This document shows positions 55,094 to 63,270 of a DNA stretch of 64,000 bases, piece by piece. The notes under the pieces were generated by a model. That model saw only the letters and a list, made by a program, of their open reading frames with translations, was not told the origin of the DNA and made no database searches. Location of the stretch: positions 1-64,000 of the forward strand of contig JAEZLR010000034.1 in the NCBI GenBank assembly GCA_023415205.1. The letters run 5' to 3'. Source of the stretch: Bacillota bacterium. GTDB taxonomy: Bacteria; Bacillota; Clostridia; DSM-8532. Made by a program: the position numbers and the translations under genes. Numbering within the stretch: position 1 is the first letter of the stretch; each line of letters begins with the position of its first letter.

Positions 55094-55978
55094 TTGGAAC
55101 AGCTTTTACAACAGATTGTTAATGGGATATCGTTAGGAAGTATCTATGCCTTGATTGCACTGGGTTATACCATGGTTTACGGTATAATCAAACTCATCAA
55201 TTTTGCTCATAGTGAGGTTTATATGCTGGGCGCCTATGTGGGCTACCTTTGCATGACAACATTGCGCCTTGGTTTCTTTTGGTCTCTCTTGGTAGCGATG
55301 GCTTTTTGTACTTTGTTGGGCGTCGTTGTTGAAAAAGTCGCTTATAAGCCCTTAAGAAATGCCACCAGGATAGCCGTTCTGATTACCGCTATTGGAGTTT
55401 CGCTTTTTTTGCAATACGTTACCATGGCTATTGTAGGGCCCAATGTGCGAACCTATCCTGCAGTGGGAGGGTTACTGGCAGAGTCTCTTACATTAGGCAG
55501 TGTCCGAATCTCCGCCCAGCAAATAATTATTATATCAGTCACTGTGGTATTAATGATCGTTCTACAGTTCATTGTCAAGAAAACAAGAATAGGACGGGCC
55601 ATGCGGGCCGTTTCATTGGATAGGGATGCCTCCGAACTCATGGGCATTAATATCAATACCACCATTTCCTTTACCTTCGCCCTGGGTTCTGCTTTGGCGG
55701 GTGCGGCCGGTGTTCTGGTGGGGGTCTATTACAATTCCATCAACCCCCTTATGGGTACACTTCCAGGGCTGAAGGCCTTTGTTGCCGCCGTATTTGGCGG
55801 GATCGGCCTTATCCCGGGGGCCATGATTGGTGGTTACTTTATTGGTATCGTTGAGGTCTTCGTCTCCGGCTATGGAAACTCCATGTACAGGGACGGAGTC
55901 GTTTTTGCCATTTTGATTCTGATACTGATTCTAAAGCCAGCAGGTCTTCTTGGTAAAAATGTAAGGGAGAAGGTGTAG
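55094..55978 (+). CDS. livH: Branched-chain amino-acid ABC permease LivH
   Basis: A 294-residue permease with about eight hydrophobic helices. LLQQIVNGISLGSIYALIALGYTMVYGIIKLINFAHSE is the LivH N-terminus, and AVFGGIGLIPGAMIGGY is the C-terminal motif. A TTG at 55094 preceded by AAGGGATG is the likely start; the ATG at 55043 lies directly after the hairpin stem and would give an 17-residue extension unlike the family. Confidence 0.93.
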   Translation: MEQLLQQIVNGISLGSIYALIALGYTMVYGIIKLINFAHSEVYMLGAYVGYLCMTTLRLGFFWSLLVAMAFCTLLGVVVEKVAYKPLRNATRIAVLITAIGVSLFLQYVTMAIVGPNVRTYPAVGGLLAESLTLGSVRISAQQIIIISVTVVLMIVLQFIVKKTRIGRAMRAVSLDRDASELMGININTTISFTFALGSALAGAAGVLVGVYYNSINPLMGTLPGLKAFVAAVFGGIGLIPGAMIGGYFIGIVEVFVSGYGNSMYRDGVVFAILILILILKPAGLLGKNVREKV

Positions 55979-55979
55979 C

Positions 55980-56951
55980 ATGAAGAAACTATTGAAGAAC
56001 AGCAGACTCATGAAGCTCATCTCTCTCGTTCTAGCCTTTGCCATTGTACAGGCTCTTATCTCTACAGGTATTATCAGTGACTATCTTCAGGCGACGTTGG
56101 CCACCATTTGCATTAATATTATTCTGGCGGTCAGCCTGAACCTTATCACAGGCTTTACGGGTCAATTCTCCTTGGGTCATGCAGGTTTTATGTCTATTGG
56201 CGCTTATGTGTGTGCGATTATTACTCTTCGCATGTCCACTACCTTTGGCTTTGTCCTGGGTGTTTTTGCCGGGGCTTTAACTGCTGCCCTCATAGGATGC
56301 CTGGTTGGACTACCCACTCTCAGGCTTAAAGGGGATTATCTGGCCATAGCCACCCTGGGTATGGCAGAGATCATTCGTATTGTCTTCCTTAATATGGAGA
56401 TCACCAATGGCGCCGCGGGCTTAAGTGGCATTCCGCAGTTTGTCAACTGGATATGGCTATTCGTCTTTACAGCGGGAACTATCATCCTTATCGCCAACTT
56501 CATTAAGTCTTCTCACGGACGGGCCTTAATCTCCATCCGAGAGGATGAGATTGCCGCTGAGGCCATGGGTATTAATTCCACAAGGTATAAGGTCATGGCC
56601 TTTACCATTGGGGCCTTTTTCGCTGGTATTGCCGGTGCTCTGTATGCCTCTTATTTCTATTTTATTAAGCCTGATTTGTTTGGCTTCCTTAAATCCATCG
56701 ATGTTCTCGTCATCGTGGTATTCGGAGGGATGGGCAGCTTGTCAGGATCGGTTATTTCAGCTTTCTTGCTGGCTCTGATTTCCACCTATCTCCAGTCCTT
56801 CTCGGAAATTCGCATGATTCTGTATGCCTTGCTTCTGGTGGTCATCATGATTTTCCGTCCCCAGGGCCTGATGGGTTCCAAAGAGGTTTCCCTGTCGGCA
56901 TTAAGCAAGGTGGGACAACGCTTCCAATCCAAGAAGGGAGGGCTAAAATGA
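55980..56951 (+). CDS. livM: Branched-chain amino-acid ABC permease LivM
   Basis: A 323-residue second permease with about nine hydrophobic helices. LNLITGFTGQFSLGHAGFMSIGAY, LRLKGDYLAIATLGMAEIIRI and VFGGMGSLSGSVI are its family signatures. The ATG is 1 bp after the livH stop, with GGAGAAGG upstream, and its end overlaps livG by 4 bp. Confidence 0.95.
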   Translation: MKKLLKNSRLMKLISLVLAFAIVQALISTGIISDYLQATLATICINIILAVSLNLITGFTGQFSLGHAGFMSIGAYVCAIITLRMSTTFGFVLGVFAGALTAALIGCLVGLPTLRLKGDYLAIATLGMAEIIRIVFLNMEITNGAAGLSGIPQFVNWIWLFVFTAGTIILIANFIKSSHGRALISIREDEIAAEAMGINSTRYKVMAFTIGAFFAGIAGALYASYFYFIKPDLFGFLKSIDVLVIVVFGGMGSLSGSVISAFLLALISTYLQSFSEIRMILYALLLVVIMIFRPQGLMGSKEVSLSALSKVGQRFQSKKGGLK

Positions 56952-57736
56952 TGCCAATCCTGAGTGTTAACAAGTTAACTAAATCCTTTGGCGGATTAAC
57001 AGCCGTCTCCAATGTCAGCATGGAGCTGGAACAGGGCGAGCTGGTAGGGCTCATTGGGCCCAATGGCGCCGGAAAAACGACATTGTTTAATCTGCTTACC
57101 GGTGTTTACGTACCCACCAATGGAACCATCACTCTTGCAAAGGAGAGTCAAAGTAAGTCCCTTCAAGGTCTTAAGCCTTACACTATCTGTAAGGCGGGCC
57201 TGGCAAGAACCTTTCAGAATATTCGTCTTTTTAAGGATCTGACCGTTTTAGACAACGTACGAATAGCCATGCATCAAAATGTCAAGTATGGCCTCATCCC
57301 AAGCTTTTTCCATCTTCCGACTTATAGAAAGGAAGAGGAAAAGCTACTGGAGGAGGCTCTGGAGCTTTTAAAAATATTCCAGCTTGATCATAAAAAGGAT
57401 GAGTTGGCCAGAAATTTGCCCTACGGTGAGCAACGACATCTTGAAATTGCCCGTGCTTTAGCAACCAAGCCTGTTCTGCTTCTTCTGGACGAACCTGCGG
57501 CTGGTATGAACCCGGCTGAAACCGCCCAATTAACCGAGTTGATTGGCTGGATCAGGGCAAAATTTAATCTGACGATACTTCTCATTGAGCATGATATGTC
57601 TCTGGTGATGAAAATCTGTGAGCGCATCTATGTCTTGGACTACGGGATGATAATTGCCAACGGAACGCCGCAGGAGATTAAAAATAATAAACGTGTTATT
57701 GAAGCTTATCTGGGGGAGGAAATCAGCAATGTTTGA
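56948..57736 (+). CDS. livG: Branched-chain amino-acid ABC ATPase LivG
   Basis: A 262-residue ATPase: Walker A GPNGAGKTTLFNLL, LARTFQNIRLF (Q-loop), signature NLPYGEQRHLEIARAL, Walker B LLLLDEPAAGMNPAE and LIEHDMSLVM (H-loop). The YGEQR signature in place of LSGGQ is normal for LivG. GGAGGG lies 5 nt before the ATG. It overlaps livF by 8 bp. Confidence 0.96.
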   Translation: MMPILSVNKLTKSFGGLTAVSNVSMELEQGELVGLIGPNGAGKTTLFNLLTGVYVPTNGTITLAKESQSKSLQGLKPYTICKAGLARTFQNIRLFKDLTVLDNVRIAMHQNVKYGLIPSFFHLPTYRKEEEKLLEEALELLKIFQLDHKKDELARNLPYGEQRHLEIARALATKPVLLLLDEPAAGMNPAETAQLTELIGWIRAKFNLTILLIEHDMSLVMKICERIYVLDYGMIIANGTPQEIKNNKRVIEAYLGEEISNV

Positions 57737-58433
57737 GATAAAGAACATCGATGTCCATTTTGGTGTGATCCATGCCCTCAAGAATGTGTCGTTAACTGTC
57801 AATGATGGGACCATTGTTACCTTGATCGGGGCTAACGGTGCAGGAAAGACCACCACCCTGCGCACCGCTTCGGGCCTTAAAAAACCAACTCAGGGTGAGA
57901 TATGGCTGGATGGTAAAAATATTACCGCCACCTCAGCTCAGGATAGGGTTAAAATGGGAATCTCCCACGTTCCGGAAGGACGCCGTGTCTTTTCCTCCAT
58001 GACGGTGCTTGAGAATCTTGAACTGGGTGCCTACTTGAGGCGCGACAAGGAGGGTATTGCCAAGGATCTTCAGAGAGTCTATGAGCGCTTTCCCATTCTG
58101 GCCGATAGAAAAAAGCAGGCGGCGGGAACCTTGTCCGGAGGAGAACAGCAAATGCTGGCCATAGGCCGTGCCCTCATGAGCAAACCTAAAATTCTGTTTC
58201 TGGATGAACCCTCTATGGGACTTGCTCCCCTGTTGGTTCAGGAGATTTTCAGTATAATAAAAGACATTAATAAGGCTGGAACAACGATTCTCCTTATTGA
58301 GCAGAATGCCAGCATGGCCTTGCAGATTGCCCATCATGCCTATGTTATGGAGACTGGATCCATCGTTCTTTCGGGTACGGGAACGGATCTCATTGAGAGT
58401 GAGGACATTAAAAAAGCCTACCTAGGAGGTTAA
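57729..58433 (+). CDS. livF: Branched-chain amino-acid ABC ATPase LivF
   Basis: A 234-residue ATPase: GANGAGKTTTLRT, ISHVPEGRRVFSSMTV, LSGGEQQMLAIGRALM, LFLDEPSMGLAPLLV, and LIEQNASMAL with the Gln normal for LivF. The ATG at 57729 has GGAGGAA upstream and gives the family start MFEIKNIDVHFG; the longer frame from 57654 lies inside livG. The CBS-ACT gene begins 4 bp after the stop. Confidence 0.96.
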   Translation: MFEIKNIDVHFGVIHALKNVSLTVNDGTIVTLIGANGAGKTTTLRTASGLKKPTQGEIWLDGKNITATSAQDRVKMGISHVPEGRRVFSSMTVLENLELGAYLRRDKEGIAKDLQRVYERFPILADRKKQAAGTLSGGEQQMLAIGRALMSKPKILFLDEPSMGLAPLLVQEIFSIIKDINKAGTTILLIEQNASMALQIAHHAYVMETGSIVLSGTGTDLIESEDIKKAYLGG

Positions 58434-58437
58434 AGTT

Positions 58438-59079
58438 ATGTTTGTAAAAAATAAGATGACAGCAAACCCGTTCACCATCTCGCCAGATCAGACCATTCCT
58501 GATGCGCATGAAATCATGGCGGCCCATGGCATTCGCCGCTTGCCTGTTATGAAGAACGGCAAGCTGGTGGGTATCGTCTCCAGGGAAGATATTTCTAAAT
58601 ACAGCCCATCTAAGGCGACAAGCCTGAGTATGGGAGAAATAACCTACCTTCTTGCCAAAACGAAAATCAGTATGATTATGACTAAGGACCCTACCACCAT
58701 CTCCTCCAGTGCGCTTCTAGAAGAGGCAGCTATCCTGATGCGCGATAACAGCATCAGCTTCCTTCCTGTGGTGGATGGCGACAAGCTGGTAGGGATTATC
58801 ACCGAGAGTGATATTTTCGACTCCTTTATTGAGCTTTTGGGCTTTAGGGAGAACGGAACCCGACTTACAATAGAAGCAGATGACGCTCCGGGCATTATGT
58901 CCAACCTGACCCGAATCATCGGGGAGTTTGGGGCCAATATCAATCATGTGGCTGTTTACCGGGGCTCCAACGGAAAAAGCGCCATCGTAGTGGGGGTGAA
59001 CTCCCTCAATACCGCCGACATGGAAAAGTCCATTGAAAAGCAGGGATTTAAGATTCTATACAAGCTTCAGAACAAATAG
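58438..59079 (+). CDS. CBS-pair and ACT domain protein (AcuB-like)
   Basis: A 213-residue cytoplasmic protein with two CBS domains (about 7-60 and 80-135; ITESDIFDSFIELLGF ends the pair) and a C-terminal ACT domain (about 142-210; LTIEADDAPGIMSNLTRIIGEFGANI). CBS pairs sense adenine nucleotides and ACT domains bind amino acids, so it is a probable metabolic sensor. AGGAGG stands before the ATG, 4 bp after livF, so it belongs to the liv operon and may modulate branched-chain uptake or use. The function is not established. Confidence 0.9.
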   Translation: MFVKNKMTANPFTISPDQTIPDAHEIMAAHGIRRLPVMKNGKLVGIVSREDISKYSPSKATSLSMGEITYLLAKTKISMIMTKDPTTISSSALLEEAAILMRDNSISFLPVVDGDKLVGIITESDIFDSFIELLGFRENGTRLTIEADDAPGIMSNLTRIIGEFGANINHVAVYRGSNGKSAIVVGVNSLNTADMEKSIEKQGFKILYKLQNK

Positions 59080-59101
59080 AAGCAGTGTAATAACCTTCAC
59101 C

Positions 59102-59134
59102 AGCCACTTGCTTGCTAAGCAAGTGGCTCTCTTT
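59102..59134 (+). terminator. Terminator after the liv operon
   Basis: A perfect 12-bp stem, AGCCACTTGCTT with its complement, and a 3-nt loop, followed by the weak tract CTCTTTAT. Confidence 0.75.
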
Positions 59135-59161
59135 ATGTCCCTTGGTTTCCGAGGGTTCAGA

Positions 59162-59190
59162 TTGAATTTTTATTGGGAATGATTTAATAT
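59162..59190 (+). promoter_or_regulatory. Promoter of lpd
   Basis: TTGAAT (59162-59167), 17 bp, TAATAT (59185-59190), located 55 bp before the ATG. Confidence 0.6.
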
Positions 59191-59244
59191 GATTTCAACA
59201 AGCTAAGACGAGTTCCATGACAGCATAGGGAAGGAAGAGGGAGT

Positions 59245-60615
59245 ATGAATCATGATTTAATCATCATTGGCGGAGGCCCTGCGGGATATCTCGCAGCCGA
59301 AAAGGCAGGCCGAGCGGGCCTTAAAACCTTGCTCATCGAGGAGCGTGGCGTAGGCGGCGTCTGCCTTAATGAGGGCTGTATCCCGTCAAAAACCCTGCTC
59401 TACTCGGCCAAGCTCTATGAGCAGGCCTTAAATGGTCAAAAATATGGTGTGGCGGTGACTAATCCTCAGCTCAACCACACAGTGGTGGTGGACAGAAAAA
59501 ACAAGGTGGTTAGAACCCTCCTTATAGGAATAAAAGATGCCCTGAAAAAGTCCGGGGTGGTTATTTTTGAGGGCCGCGCTCAGGTTGTAGGGAAAGGAGA
59601 AGAAGGTTTTTTAGTTCGCTCCGGTGAACAGGTTTTTGAAGGGAGCAGGCTTTTAATCGCCACCGGCTCGGTGCCTGTAATTCCTCCGCTCCCCGGAATT
59701 GTCGAGGGACTGGAACGGGGTTATGTGGTGACCAGTCGGGAGCTTCTTGGCCTCCGAGACATCCCCTCATCCCTGGTCATTCTAGGGGGTGGAGTTATTG
59801 GGCTGGAAATGGCCGCCTATTTTAGCACGGCGGGGAGCCAGGTGACTGTGGTGGAAATGCTGGATCATATTGCCGGTGCAACGGACGGAGAGATTGGCGG
59901 TATGCTGCTTAAACACCTCCAAAAAAGGGGTGTGTCCTTCAAACTCAGTGCAAAAGTAACTGAAATCAGGGAGAAAGAGGTCTGCTTTGAATCAGAGGGT
60001 AAGACGCAGACTCTTACGGCTGAGAAGGTGCTTTTGAGCGTGGGCAGAAGGCCCGCAACCCAAGGGCTTGGCCTTGAAACCCTGGGTGTCCAAATAGAGG
60101 GAGATAAAATACTGACCGACGAATTTGGCAGAACAAGTATCCCTGGTGTTTATGGAGCCGGGGATGTTAACGGTATCTCCATGCTGGCCCATACTGCCTA
60201 TCGGGAAGCGGAGGTATGCGTACACCATATGCTGGGCATACAAGATACCCTTTCCTATCAAGCCATCCCTGCGGTGATCTATACCCAGCCCGAGGTAGGG
60301 GGTGTGGGTGAAACAGAGGAAACGGCAAGGCAAAAGGGATTGGATTATGAAGCAGCCAAGCTCTCTCTGCGTTTCAGCGGACGATTTCTGGCGGAAAACG
60401 AGGGGGGAGACGGCCTGTGTAAAGTGCTGGTAGAGCGGTCCAGCAGGAGGCTGATAGGCGTTCACATCCTTGGAAGCTATGCCTCGGAAATGATCTATGG
60501 TGCAGCAGTGATGATAGAGCAGGGGATGAGGATTGATGATATAAAAAGGGTGGTTTTCCCTCATCCCACCGTTTCGGAGATCCTTAGGGAAACCCTGTTG
60601 AGAATCGAAGGATAG
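59245..60615 (+). CDS. lpd: Dihydrolipoyl dehydrogenase
   Basis: A 456-residue FAD flavoprotein that reoxidises dihydrolipoyl groups with NAD. IIGGGPAGYLAAEKAGRAGL binds FAD, GGVCLNEGCIPSK holds the redox disulfide (about C41/C46), IATGS and VILGGGVIGLEMAAYFSTAG the NAD fold, and VFPHPTVSE carries the catalytic His-Glu pair. GGAAGGAAGAG precedes the ATG. No E1/E2 or glycine cleavage genes are adjacent, so its partner complex is elsewhere. Confidence 0.95.
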   Translation: MNHDLIIIGGGPAGYLAAEKAGRAGLKTLLIEERGVGGVCLNEGCIPSKTLLYSAKLYEQALNGQKYGVAVTNPQLNHTVVVDRKNKVVRTLLIGIKDALKKSGVVIFEGRAQVVGKGEEGFLVRSGEQVFEGSRLLIATGSVPVIPPLPGIVEGLERGYVVTSRELLGLRDIPSSLVILGGGVIGLEMAAYFSTAGSQVTVVEMLDHIAGATDGEIGGMLLKHLQKRGVSFKLSAKVTEIREKEVCFESEGKTQTLTAEKVLLSVGRRPATQGLGLETLGVQIEGDKILTDEFGRTSIPGVYGAGDVNGISMLAHTAYREAEVCVHHMLGIQDTLSYQAIPAVIYTQPEVGGVGETEETARQKGLDYEAAKLSLRFSGRFLAENEGGDGLCKVLVERSSRRLIGVHILGSYASEMIYGAAVMIEQGMRIDDIKRVVFPHPTVSEILRETLLRIEG

Positions 60616-60620
60616 AAGCA

Positions 60621-60645
60621 AGGGGGCATCGGCCCCCCTTTTTTA
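60621..60645. terminator. Bidirectional terminator between lpd and MFS gene
   Basis: AGGGGGC pairs with GCCCCCCT and is followed by a T run that includes the complement of the MFS stop codon (60643-60645). Confidence 0.88.
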
Positions 60646-61905
60646 TTGTCTGGCTTCGGGAACTTCACTAACGGTTGCCTTTACGGATTGTGCCTCACCA
60701 TGACGGACGAAGAACATGCACAGAAAAGCCAATACGAAAGAAATGGCCGCATAGACAAATAAAGAACTATAGGTGATGACCTGGTCGCGTATCCATCCGA
60801 AAAGAACAGGACTGATGATGGCGGCGCTGAAAGAGAAGAAATAATAATAGCCGGTGTATTTACCTATGTTTTTCCAAGGGGCCAACTCCACCACCATGGG
60901 CAGGGAATTTATATTCACGCAAGCCCAGAAGCATCCCCCCAGAAGAAGGAGAATTCTTAGTAACGTAATGTTATTATTCGCCAGTAGCATGCCCAAGAAG
61001 AGAAGGGCCACACCCATTAAACCAATCATAATAGTCTTTCGGCGTCCAATCTTTGCTCCGATAAAGCCTGCGGGAATGGAAAAGAAAAGGAAGGAAAGAG
61101 AGAACATGGAGAGGAGGAGTGAGGCATCTCCAGCTAATAGGAACTCACCCGATGCATCCTTGAGGGTATTGGTCACATAAAGTGAGAAGAAGGTTTCCAC
61201 GGCATTGTAGCCACAGAACCAAAAGAGGATGGCAAAAAGAAGAAAGATAAGGCTGGCGGTCTTCTTTTCCTTTGTTGTATCCATAGCCTCTTCCTCATTG
61301 GGGACGACGTCCTCAACTCCGGCTTGTACCCGGTATTTTTCCTCATTGACAAAAAATACCATAACGGCTAATGCAAGGAGCATCACAAGGCCACTGGCCA
61401 CAAAGGGAAGCGGCATACCGCCTATTTTAAACAGGATGCCTCCCAGAAAAAATGAAATAAAGCTTCCAAAGCCACCCATGAAATTGATGATTCCGTTGGC
61501 CTGGCTTCTGAGCTGGGGCTGTGTGATGTCGGGCATTAACGCCACCACGGGAGCCCTCCAGGTAGACATGACAAAATTAAAGAGAATGGCGACGCCCATG
61601 AGGGTTGCAAGGGACCAGGTAAAGGGGATGAGTGCAAAGGCCAGGGCGCAGATGGGAAGGCCCGCCATAATATAAGGCATCCGTCTTCCAAAACGCGTTT
61701 TGGTTTTATCGGACAGAGCTCCAAAAAGGGGTTGAAAAATAACTCCGAACACATTGTCAATGATCATGACCATACCAATAAGAAAGGTGCTGGCAACATA
61801 CTTCTCAAGGAGAATGGGGATGTAGGCATTGTACATGGACCAGGCAACAGAACTGGCAAAGAAACCGAAACCGATCAGGAAGGTTTGTTTGTAATTGAGC
61901 TTCAT
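60643..61905 (-). CDS. MFS transporter, SLC45-like (sugar) family
   Basis: A 420-residue carrier with twelve hydrophobic helices. The loop motif GALSDKTKTRFGRRMPYI after helix 2 and STWRAPVVALMPDITQPQLRSQANGIINFMGGFG after helix 4 match SLC45-like carriers, which move sucrose or maltose-type sugars. GGAGG lies 10 nt before the ATG. It is downstream of the GDPD gene (37 bp apart) and close to the secreted X25 protein, which supports sugar or alpha-glucan uptake. Confidence 0.9.
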   Translation of the reverse strand: MKLNYKQTFLIGFGFFASSVAWSMYNAYIPILLEKYVASTFLIGMVMIIDNVFGVIFQPLFGALSDKTKTRFGRRMPYIMAGLPICALAFALIPFTWSLATLMGVAILFNFVMSTWRAPVVALMPDITQPQLRSQANGIINFMGGFGSFISFFLGGILFKIGGMPLPFVASGLVMLLALAVMVFFVNEEKYRVQAGVEDVVPNEEEAMDTTKEKKTASLIFLLFAILFWFCGYNAVETFFSLYVTNTLKDASGEFLLAGDASLLLSMFSLSFLFFSIPAGFIGAKIGRRKTIMIGLMGVALLFLGMLLANNNITLLRILLLLGGCFWACVNINSLPMVVELAPWKNIGKYTGYYYFFSFSAAIISPVLFGWIRDQVITYSSLFVYAAISFVLAFLCMFFVRHGEAQSVKATVSEVPEARQ

Positions 61906-61942
61906 AAGTACTTGCCTCCGATTTATTTAATTCTTTAAAATT

Positions 61943-62668
61943 TCAATAGTGTATTTGCTGACGTATTCCCACAGCACGATCAGGATAATTGGTAATGATG
62001 GCATCTACCTTCTCTTTAAACATCCATGCCATGTGCTCCGGTTGATTAACGGTCCAGGGATGAACCCGTATGCCTCTTTGCTGGCAATCCCTCACAGTTC
62101 CCGGAACAAGCAAAGTAGCGAAATAGGGGTGGATGGCGTCAGCCCCAAGGTGTTGGGCATAGACATAAGGATCAACCATGGCCTCACTGTATAAAAGTCC
62201 TATTTTGGCGGTGGGGTCCAGTTTTCTCAGAAGAAGAAGACTATAATGGTTAAAGGAGGAAAAAAGCACTCTTTCCCCAAGACCCGCCCTCTTTACAAGA
62301 TCCAGGACCTTTTCCTCAATGCCCTCATAAAGGACTATGGTTGATTTTATTTCGATATTGAGGCTTAAACCTGTGTTTTGAATAAAACTCAGAACCTGGT
62401 CAAGTGTAGGTATCCGAACTTTGGAATACTGACCAAAGCCATTTGAGAAATCAAGAGAAAGCAATTCAGAAAGCGTCATGTCAATGATTCTGCCTGTTCC
62501 GTCAGAACAGCGGTCCACTGTCTCATCATGAGCAACCACTACATGACCGTCACGGGTAAGATGAACATCAAGTTCAATGCCATCAGCACCCATTTCATAA
62601 GCCAACGTAAAAGCCTCCATGGTATTTTCAGGCGCATAGGCCGATGCACCTCTGTGGCCCCAAATCAA
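61943..62668 (-). CDS. Glycerophosphodiester phosphodiesterase
   Basis: A 241-residue cytoplasmic GDPD releasing glycerol 3-phosphate from phospholipid head-group diesters. GHRGASAYAPENTMEAF, GADGIELDVHLTRDGHVVVAHDET hold the catalytic His residues and metal-binding Glu/Asp, and LNIEIK is the third metal motif. The only in-frame start codon of the usual set is TTG at 62668, which is 18 nt from a GGAGGG. Two ATA codons lie upstream in frame, 7 nt after that site, and would give the more usual start IIRTLIWGHRG, so the start is unresolved. Confidence 0.93.
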   Translation of the reverse strand: MIWGHRGASAYAPENTMEAFTLAYEMGADGIELDVHLTRDGHVVVAHDETVDRCSDGTGRIIDMTLSELLSLDFSNGFGQYSKVRIPTLDQVLSFIQNTGLSLNIEIKSTIVLYEGIEEKVLDLVKRAGLGERVLFSSFNHYSLLLLRKLDPTAKIGLLYSEAMVDPYVYAQHLGADAIHPYFATLLVPGTVRDCQQRGIRVHPWTVNQPEHMAWMFKEKVDAIITNYPDRAVGIRQQIHY

Positions 62669-63270
62669 GGTTCTTATTATATCCCATCCCTCCGAAGATA
62701 ATTTAATAGCCCTTTAAAAAAGCATGGTAAAGAGCTATAGAATACTCTTATCACCATGTTATCATTTCGTTTTACGGACTTCAATGTGCTAGGGTAAATT
62801 GTTTCCTCCTCCCCTAGAGATGACAGAAAGTTATGCAATAATTTTGCACAAAAAGTAAAAACCTTGCCGGAGTAAACAAAATCCAATAAATCACAGCTTA
62901 GCTGTATGAATATATAAATAGTAAAATAATGGTAATAAAGTTGTGATAATAGACGAAAATATTCCGCAAAAATTTATATATTTTATTGCAACCTTTACAA
63001 GCAGGTGATAAAATTGGAGGGAATGGAGTATTTTTTTATAGATTATTCTCGCCTATTTATGCAAACGATTGCACTATCCTATGGTTGATTTCTGCTCAGA
63101 ATGTGTATTTTTCAGGAAATAATTTAATGTATGGCCATCTATTCTGCTTAGTGCAAACGATTGCAATTAATAAAAAGCTTGATATTTAACGTTTTTAGCC
63201 GAAAGGAGGTCAATTTTGTTCATTAATAGCATGTTGATCATTAGATTAAATTGAAGGAGGAATCGTTCTT
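62669..63270 (+). other. AT-rich regulatory region, no gene seen
   Basis: About 600 bp between the GDPD and the secreted X25 protein. It holds two LacI-family-type operators and is otherwise AT-rich with scattered -10-like tracts. Short frames on both strands have no ribosome sites or family resemblance. It presumably carries divergent promoters. Confidence 0.7.
63060..63165 (+). promoter_or_regulatory. Two identical LacI-family operators
   Basis: TGCAAACGATTGCA occurs at 63060-63073 and again at 63152-63165, 92 bp apart. It fits the LacI/MalR/CcpA pattern GCAANCGNTTGC with the central CG. The spacing, near nine helical turns, would allow looping. The gene behind it is a pullulanase-like protein, so a maltose or starch regulator is likely. 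Confidence 0.75.

Noticed and set aside
62677..62886. 69-codon minus-strand frame upstream of the GDPD gene
   Set aside because: No ribosome site, no similarity; its end overlaps the GDPD leader.
62986..63189. 67-codon plus-strand frame over the LacI-type operators
   Set aside because: It overlaps regulatory sequence and lacks a ribosome site at its start.
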